Assembly: GCF_024809855.1 (NCBI RefSeq)
Contig: NZ_JANUEM010000015.1
Location: 40,735-104,734 of the forward strand
DNA: 64,000 nt
Origin: Rheinheimera pacifica
GTDB taxonomy: Bacteria; Pseudomonadota; Gammaproteobacteria; Enterobacterales; Alteromonadaceae
Reading direction: 5' to 3'
The position numbers and the translations under genes are program-made. The notes beneath the pieces were generated by a model. The model did no database searches and was not told the origin of the DNA. It saw nothing but the letters and a program-made list of their open reading frames with translations. Positions 58,789 through 64,000 of the stretch are shown piece by piece (within the stretch, counting starts at the first letter, position 1; each line of letters opens with the position of its first letter).

Positions 58789-61700
58789 TTACGGCAGAAT
58801 GTCTGCTGCCAATGGTTTTGCCATAGGTTGTGCTTTTAGCGGCGCAACGGGCTGGCTTTGTAATTTTTGCTGTAAATAAGCAATAGCCTGCTCTAATTGC
58901 GCGTCTTTGCCGTTAAAGCGGGCATAAGGTAAATTATCCACTTCCTGATCCGGCGTTACACCATAGCCTTCAATGATCCAGCGTCCGTCCATGGCAAACT
59001 GAGCTGTTTCCGCCACCCGGGCCATGCCGTTATCAGCCAACCGGTTACGGCCGGATAACCAGACACCAGCACCTGCTGTACGCTTACCAATTAATGGCCC
59101 AAGCCCCAACGCTTTAACCCCGGCAGAAAAGGTTTCGCCGTCTGAGTACGTCAGTTGATCAGCTAATACCACTAAATGGCCGCGAAATGCCTGCTGCATA
59201 TTGGTATAGGCATCGCCCTGTGTTGGCTGCCAGAACGCCCAGGCACGGCGCAGCAGTTTTTCAATGATCCAACTGTCAATATTACCACCGCGGTTACGCC
59301 TTACATCAATAATTAAGCCGGGTTTATCATAATGTGCATAAAACTCGCGGGCAAAGTTAGCAATATCATTGGCGCCCATCGCATATAAATGTAAGTAACC
59401 TAACTGATTATTGGTTGCATCGGCAACCTGCTGCTGGTTAGCCGTAACCCAGTCCTGATACCGCAGCATGCTGTCACTGCCGCTGCTAACCGGCTCTACA
59501 ACCGTTTGCCACTGCTGCTTACCGCGCTGCAGAGTTAAAAGTACCTGTTTACCGGCCTGATTGCGCAGTGCCTGGGTAAGGGCCGGTAAGTCTTTTACCG
59601 CCAGGCCGTTAATAGCAATAAGTTTATCACCAGCTCTGGCATTAACACCCGGCTTAGCCAGTGGCGCGGCCTGTGCCGGTAGCTCACCGTCAGTGCGGTA
59701 GATATGCCGGATAACCAGGCCATCTCTACCGGTACTAAACTCTGCCCCCAGGCTGGCTGCTTTTGCTGCTGTTTCATCAGCACGATATTCACCACCACGA
59801 ACCTGTGAGTGTAAGGCATTAAGCTCACCCATCATCTGGGCAAAAATATCATCCAGTTCATAGCGGTCAGTAACCCGTGCTAATAATGGCTGATACTTCG
59901 CTTTGCTGGCTTGCCAGTCCAGGCCACGCATGCCCTTATCAAACAGAAAATCACGGTGCATACGCCAGCCGTCAGCAAACATTTGCTGCCATTCCTGCGC
60001 CGGGTTAATACTCAGTTGCCAACTGTCACTATTAAGCCGGGCTTTGGCCAGATCAGCTGGCGCTTTATCACCCGCCTCCACCACATACATAGCACCGGCA
60101 CCGTTGGCACTGTGCTTACGCATAAACAGCTTTTTGCCGTTGGCTGCTAACTGATAGTCAGCAATATCATTAGCAAACACTTCAGCCCTGGCTTCTGTTT
60201 GGCTGAATTTAACTTGCTTTAATGCCGGTTTGCTATCAGGGCCACTGTTGCGGTCCAGCAGATACAGCCTTTTATCCGTTACCGCCAACTGGCTGTAGTT
60301 ACCTGATGCCAGCGGCACCTGCCACAAGCGGGCGCTGAGGCCGTCCCAATCCACTAACGCCGCTTTTTTACCGCTCAGGCTGGCTTTAGCTGCCTTGTCG
60401 TCACAGTTTTCCAACTCCTGTACCGGGCGGAATGCAAAGCAGGCTTGTTGCTTCAGGCTAACAGCAAACAACTGGCTACGGCGGTCAAACATCGGCCCAA
60501 GATTACGATCGCCCCAGGGGTGGCCGGGAGTGGCAGTGAACTGCCTGTCTGAAACAAAATACAGCCAGAGGCCATCGGGGCTGAATGCCGGTGCATAAGA
60601 CGTGTATTTATCCGAAGTCAGTACCGCATTTTTTTGCTCTGCCAGGCTATACAACACAACCTGCGAGCGGCTTTGTCTGGACGAATTAAGCGTAAACGCC
60701 AGCAGTTTGCTATCTGCCGCCCAGCTAATGTCATCATAACCCGCCAGGCCGATACCGCCGCTGTATACTTTACTATTGCGGCCAGTACTGAGCTGCAGCA
60801 GCCACAAATCGCCGTTTTTGTCATCGTGTGCCAGATAGTCACCATCAGGCGATAACATTAGCTGCCAGCGATGCCCGCTGCCATCTTTCGTTAATTGCTG
60901 CGCGCTATCTGAGCCATCGGCTGCAAAACGCCAAATTTCATTTTCGCCACTGTGATCGTTAATGGCATATATCCATTTACCGTCTTTAGATAGCACCGCA
61001 GCGCGGGAACGACTGCCCGGCGGTGTACTGATCTGCACCAACCGCTGTTTACCCGGCACAGCAACTGCAATCTGGCTGCGGGCAGTTACCACCACTTTGT
61101 CGCTGTTATCGTGCTGCGCCTGATAAATGGCCGAATTAAAATACTGCAGCGGTTTACTGATAATTCGTTCGCGCTGTTGCACTAAATCTGACTGTATCTC
61201 AAGCGCTAACGCACGGCTTTGGCCATCTGCCAGTTGCAACAGCTGGATATCAGCGCCCAACTGATATGCTATACGCCCGTCTGACACACTGATCCGGCCA
61301 ATGCGCCAGTCCTGATGAAAACTATGCTGTTTAATATCACCACCGTTAGCGGCAACAGACCAGATATTGCTGTTGCCATCAGCATCACTGACAAAATATA
61401 CCCGGCCCTGATAAAACAACGGCTGGCTGATACTGCCATGATGATCTTTACCAAGCTGCACCGCTTCTTCTTTGCTGCCCAGTGTCCAGCGCCACAGCTC
61501 GCCCATCGCTCCACCGCGATAAACCTTGCTATTGTCACCGGTTAGTTGCAGGCCAAAGCGGGTAAAGAACACCGTACCGTTTTGCTCATCAATTGTGCCG
61601 CCGGATGCATCGGCCAGAGGTAAGGTATCAGTGGCTAAACTGACCGGATCAACCGTTTTCAACAGCCAGTAGTTGGCTGGCCCGGCAGCACTGTCGGTAG

Positions 61701-62067
61701 CATATAAAATACGGCCGTCGGCTAACCATTGCTGAATACGCACCCGGCTGTTTTCATAGCTGATACGTTTGGCTACACCACCGGCTAAAGGCATAACATA
61801 AATTTCAGCAGCGCCGTCATAATCGGCCACAAAGGCTAAGTGGCTGCCATCAGGCGACAGCAGAGGTTGGGTTTCTTCTGCTGCATGGCTGGTAATACGC
61901 CGGGCTTTTTCATTGTTGAGCCGGGCTTGCCATAAATCGCCTTCAGCGGTAAACACCAGTTGATCCTGCTGTAGTACCGGTGAACGGTAATAACCCTGTA
62001 CTGCCAATGCCGGCAACGACAATAAACCCGGCAATGCCAGGCTTAGTAAGGTGTAACGTAGTTTCAT
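58789..62067 (-). CDS. Secreted tricorn-like S41 family peptidase
   Basis: A 1092-residue protein: signal peptide to ALAVQ (about 22), then a WD40/PD40-type beta-propeller pair (repeated PLLSPDGSHLAFVAD, PAFSPDGLWLYFVSD), a helical bundle, a PDZ domain (about 790-860; GDKLIAINGLAVKDL) and the S41 catalytic domain with nucleophile Ser975 in YSDGETFSAG and GKRTAGAGVW. Tricorn peptidases trim oligopeptides; here the signal peptide places it in the periplasm. Sole gene in its transcript. Confidence 0.92.
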   Translation of the reverse strand: MKLRYTLLSLALPGLLSLPALAVQGYYRSPVLQQDQLVFTAEGDLWQARLNNEKARRITSHAAEETQPLLSPDGSHLAFVADYDGAAEIYVMPLAGGVAKRISYENSRVRIQQWLADGRILYATDSAAGPANYWLLKTVDPVSLATDTLPLADASGGTIDEQNGTVFFTRFGLQLTGDNSKVYRGGAMGELWRWTLGSKEEAVQLGKDHHGSISQPLFYQGRVYFVSDADGNSNIWSVAANGGDIKQHSFHQDWRIGRISVSDGRIAYQLGADIQLLQLADGQSRALALEIQSDLVQQRERIISKPLQYFNSAIYQAQHDNSDKVVVTARSQIAVAVPGKQRLVQISTPPGSRSRAAVLSKDGKWIYAINDHSGENEIWRFAADGSDSAQQLTKDGSGHRWQLMLSPDGDYLAHDDKNGDLWLLQLSTGRNSKVYSGGIGLAGYDDISWAADSKLLAFTLNSSRQSRSQVVLYSLAEQKNAVLTSDKYTSYAPAFSPDGLWLYFVSDRQFTATPGHPWGDRNLGPMFDRRSQLFAVSLKQQACFAFRPVQELENCDDKAAKASLSGKKAALVDWDGLSARLWQVPLASGNYSQLAVTDKRLYLLDRNSGPDSKPALKQVKFSQTEARAEVFANDIADYQLAANGKKLFMRKHSANGAGAMYVVEAGDKAPADLAKARLNSDSWQLSINPAQEWQQMFADGWRMHRDFLFDKGMRGLDWQASKAKYQPLLARVTDRYELDDIFAQMMGELNALHSQVRGGEYRADETAAKAASLGAEFSTGRDGLVIRHIYRTDGELPAQAAPLAKPGVNARAGDKLIAINGLAVKDLPALTQALRNQAGKQVLLTLQRGKQQWQTVVEPVSSGSDSMLRYQDWVTANQQQVADATNNQLGYLHLYAMGANDIANFAREFYAHYDKPGLIIDVRRNRGGNIDSWIIEKLLRRAWAFWQPTQGDAYTNMQQAFRGHLVVLADQLTYSDGETFSAGVKALGLGPLIGKRTAGAGVWLSGRNRLADNGMARVAETAQFAMDGRWIIEGYGVTPDQEVDNLPYARFNGKDAQLEQAIAYLQQKLQSQPVAPLKAQPMAKPLAADILP

Positions 62068-62198
62068 TATGGCCTCGTGCCTATTTAACTTAATTGAGTG
62101 GCTTAGTTATGTTTATTTCGTGCTTCAACTTAGCAGAAGCGGCAAAACGCGCCAAACAAAAACGACCAAATAACCACAAGGCATGATTAGCTAATAAA

Positions 62199-63341
62199 CT
62201 ACGGCAGAACATCCTCTAACGCTTTGATACACAGTGCGATATTTTCGCGCCGGGCGGCATAGCCCATCAGACCGATACGCCAGGCTTTGCCTGCCAGCTC
62301 ACCCAGACCAGCGCCTATTTCCAGGTTGTATTGCACCAGCAACTGTTTGCGCACAGCGGCATCGTCCACGCCTTGCGGAATATACACACTGTTAAGCTGC
62401 GGCAAGCGGTACGGCTCTGCTACAACAAACTCCAGCCCCAGATTAACTAAACCTTGCTTTAGCAGCGTGTGCATATCAGCATGGCGCTGCCAGCTTTGCT
62501 CCAGCCCTTCGCCAGCCAGCAAACGCAGCGATTCATGCAGCGCATATAACGCATTAACCGGTGCCGTGTGGTGATAACTGCGTTTGGCGCCGCCACTCCA
62601 ATAACTCATTACCAGGCTTTGGTCTAAAAACCAGCTTTGTACCGGCCTGGAACGAGCTTTAATACGCTCAACTGCTTTGGGCGAAAATGATACCGGTGAT
62701 AAACCCGGCACACAGGATAAACACTTCTGACTGCCAGAATAAATGGCATCAATGCCCCAATCATCTACCCGCAGTTCAACACCACCTAATGACGTTACCG
62801 CGTCAACAATAGATAAACAGCCGTATTGCTGCGCCAGTGCACACAAGGTTTTCGCGTCCGACAATGCGCCGGTAGAGGTTTCAGCATGCACAAAGGCCAG
62901 ATACCGGGCTTGTGGGTTAGCTTTTAATGCCGCTTCAACTGCCGTTGGATCTACCGGCTCGCCCCAGGCATTGTCTACGGTAATGGCCGTAGCGCCACAG
63001 CGCTCAACGTTCTGGCGCATACGTTCACCAAATACGCCGTTACGGCACACAATTACGGTATCACCGGGCTGCAGTAAGTTAACAAAGCAGGTTTCCATAC
63101 CGGCGCTGCCGGGCGCAGATACCGCCAGTGTCATCTCGTTTTGAGTTTGAAAGGCATACTGCAGCAGCTGTTTTAACTCATCCATCATCCCGATAAACAG
63201 TGGGTCCAGATGGCCGATTGTTGGCCTGGCCTGAGCAGCTAAAACCTGCGGATGTACATCAGAAGGCCCGGGGCCCATTAAAATGCGCCGTGGTGGTAAA
63301 AAAGCCTCTGTTGTCGGTGCCTTTAACATAGCCTGTTGCAT
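62199..63341 (-). CDS. Class V aminotransferase, alanine-glyoxylate aminotransferase-like
   Basis: A 380-residue PLP enzyme. Starts with the typical LMGPGPSDVHPQVLAA; SAPGSAGMET binds PLP phosphate, VDAVTSLGGVE holds the cofactor Asp, and the PLP Lys is in YSGSQKCLS (about 203). Probable alanine/serine-glyoxylate or serine-pyruvate transaminase. GGAG lies five bases before the ATG. Substrate not decided by sequence. Confidence 0.88.
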   Translation of the reverse strand: MQQAMLKAPTTEAFLPPRRILMGPGPSDVHPQVLAAQARPTIGHLDPLFIGMMDELKQLLQYAFQTQNEMTLAVSAPGSAGMETCFVNLLQPGDTVIVCRNGVFGERMRQNVERCGATAITVDNAWGEPVDPTAVEAALKANPQARYLAFVHAETSTGALSDAKTLCALAQQYGCLSIVDAVTSLGGVELRVDDWGIDAIYSGSQKCLSCVPGLSPVSFSPKAVERIKARSRPVQSWFLDQSLVMSYWSGGAKRSYHHTAPVNALYALHESLRLLAGEGLEQSWQRHADMHTLLKQGLVNLGLEFVVAEPYRLPQLNSVYIPQGVDDAAVRKQLLVQYNLEIGAGLGELAGKAWRIGLMGYAARRENIALCIKALEDVLP

Positions 63342-63527
63342 AGTTACTCCGTACAGTTATTTTTTGCTTACCATAGCAAAACCAGTGCCCAAAGCCAGCA
63401 TGGTTCGGCTATTGCCACTATTCAAAAGATCAATAGCTCAGAGGATTAATAGCTCAACGGATCAATAGTGCCACCAGTGAGCCGCCCTGATGTATAATGC
63501 GCGTTTTTGCGTTTCAGGAACCCTGCT

Positions 63528-63869
63528 ATGAGTACATTACCCGCCTGCCCTAAATGTCAGTCTGTTTACACCTATGAAGACGGCACTCTGCTAATCTGCC
63601 CTGAGTGCGGCCATGAATGGTCGGCCAATGCCGTTGATACCACAGACAGCAAACAAATTCGTGATAGCGCAGGTAATGTACTGCAAGATGGTGACACCGT
63701 TACCGTGATTAAAGATTTAAAAGTAAAAGGCTCATCCTCAGTGGTAAAAATTGGCACTAAGGTGAAAAACATTCGTTTAGTGGATGGCGATCACGATATT
63801 GACTGCAAAATAGATGGCTTTGGCGCCATGAGTTTAAAGTCTGAATTTGTACGTAAGGTACAAGACTAA
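63528..63869 (+). CDS. PhnA/YjdM family zinc-ribbon protein
   Basis: A 113-residue protein with an N-terminal zinc ribbon (CPKCQS...CPECGHEW) and the PhnA domain [26 protein letters not shown]. Despite the name, the E. coli homologue is not needed for phosphonate breakdown; the role is unclear. ATG 63528 with AGGA eight bases upstream. An insertion sequence begins 39 bases after its stop. Confidence 0.92.
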   Translation: MSTLPACPKCQSVYTYEDGTLLICPECGHEWSANAVDTTDSKQIRDSAGNVLQDGDTVTVIKDLKVKGSSSVVKIGTKVKNIRLVDGDHDIDCKIDGFGAMSLKSEFVRKVQD

Positions 63870-63899
63870 AAAAGTGCAAGCCCAGCATAACAAAACGGG

Positions 63900-63908
63900 G
63901 CTTTAAGC
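63900..63908. repeat. Probable 9-bp target site of the IS
   Basis: GCTTTAAGC directly abuts the IS end and fits the Tn5 target preference GNTYWRANC at every position. Its second copy should flank the far IS end, outside the window. Confidence 0.7.
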
Positions 63909-64000
63909 CTGTCTCTTGATCACAAGTCGGCTTCAAGAGACTTAGCGAGGTCATAACCCTCAAGGATGGTTTGTAGTTTAAACCATCCTTGCCACAACAC
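63909..64000. mobile_element. IS4-family, IS50/Tn5-like insertion sequence (one end)
   Basis: The 19 bases CTGTCTCTTGATCACAAGT at 63909-63927 are a hybrid-looking match to Tn5 ends: the first 14 equal the IS50 inside end and the last seven (ACACAAGT-type) equal the outside end. A transposase C-terminus reads out of it leftward. A 12-pair stem (63961-63991) lies inside the element. The rest continues past the window edge. Confidence 0.85.
63920..64000 (-). CDS. IS50-like transposase, last 26 residues (5' end outside window)
   Basis: The frame entering from the right edge reads VLWQGWFKLQTILEGYDLAK and ends SLEADL at a TGA lying inside the terminal repeat. A Trp/Leu-rich helical ending closing within the inside-end repeat is the arrangement of IS50 transposase. 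Intactness of the rest cannot be judged. Confidence 0.7.
   Translation of the reverse strand: MLWQGWFKLQTILEGYDLAKSLEADL

Noticed and set aside
63757..63963. 68-codon leftward open frame crossing the IS end
   Set aside because: It spans the junction of phnA-side chromosome and IS in a different frame from the transposase ending, and is antisense to the PhnA-family gene.

Overview
The window is one continuous stretch of gammaproteobacterial chromosome with a mobile element cut by each edge. Protein content points to the Alteromonadales/Chromatiaceae group around Rheinheimera, Alishewanella and Arsukibacterium: close-to-E. coli versions of GyrA, NrdAB and S1, many TonB-dependent receptors, an AGCS alanine symporter, class II DAHP synthase and a large curlin. 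The genus is an inference from memory of gene content, not a search result.

Layout. (1) 1-2610: the replication end of a filamentous (inovirus-type) prophage. A probable ssDNA-binding protein (cut by the edge), a gpII-like replication initiator, a tiny membrane protein and a 154-codon-class unknown protein read leftward, coupled by overlapping stops and starts. A small HTH repressor-like gene diverges from them across two perfect TATGTCA-N4-TGACATA operators. The repressor is followed at 2583-2610 by a site almost identical to chromosome dimer resolution site dif, so this looks like a XerCD-integrated phage of the CTX type at the replication terminus. (2) 2611-3020: a small orphan RHH/coiled-coil gene. 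(3) 3026-15005: leftward housekeeping block nhaP2, pyrF, lapB, lapA, ihfB, rpsA, cmk, aroA, serC, gyrA. (4) 15193-21149: rightward ubiG, nrdA, nrdB, yfaE and a TPR protein; nrdA is preceded by probable NrdR boxes. (5) 21170-24697: leftward yceI, cytochrome b561, trhO, yaeQ and a LysE-type exporter. (6) 24859-31936: two TonB-dependent receptors (one His-rich, probably for zinc) around a divergent DAO-family oxidoreductase and a GNAT. (7) 32039-47352: ydiJ-type D-2-hydroxyglutarate dehydrogenase, yehS, ribA, an ABC exporter, AGCS symporter, GST, the divergent ppsA/ppsR pair, panE-like reductase, class II DAHP synthase and a low-molecular-weight phosphatase. (8) 47488-54479: a curli locus with csgD facing a contiguous csgB-csgA-csgE-csgF-csgG set whose major curlin is about three times the E. 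coli size, next to a divergent secreted subtilase. (9) 54602-63869: a MoxR/DUF58/transglutaminase operon, TIGR02647 protein, a tricorn-like S41 protease, a class V aminotransferase and a PhnA-family protein. (10) 63900-64000: the end of an IS50/Tn5-like IS4-family insertion sequence with a Tn5-type 9-bp target.

How it works together. Most of the window is ordinary core metabolism: pyrimidine (pyrF, cmk), dNTP supply (nrdAB-yfaE), aromatic and serine synthesis (serC-aroA, DAHP synthase), gluconeogenic PEP formation and its control (ppsA-ppsR), and LPS homeostasis (lapAB). The accessory interest is at the prophage/dif junction, the curli-protease region and the IS end. No tRNA, rRNA or CRISPR array was recognised.
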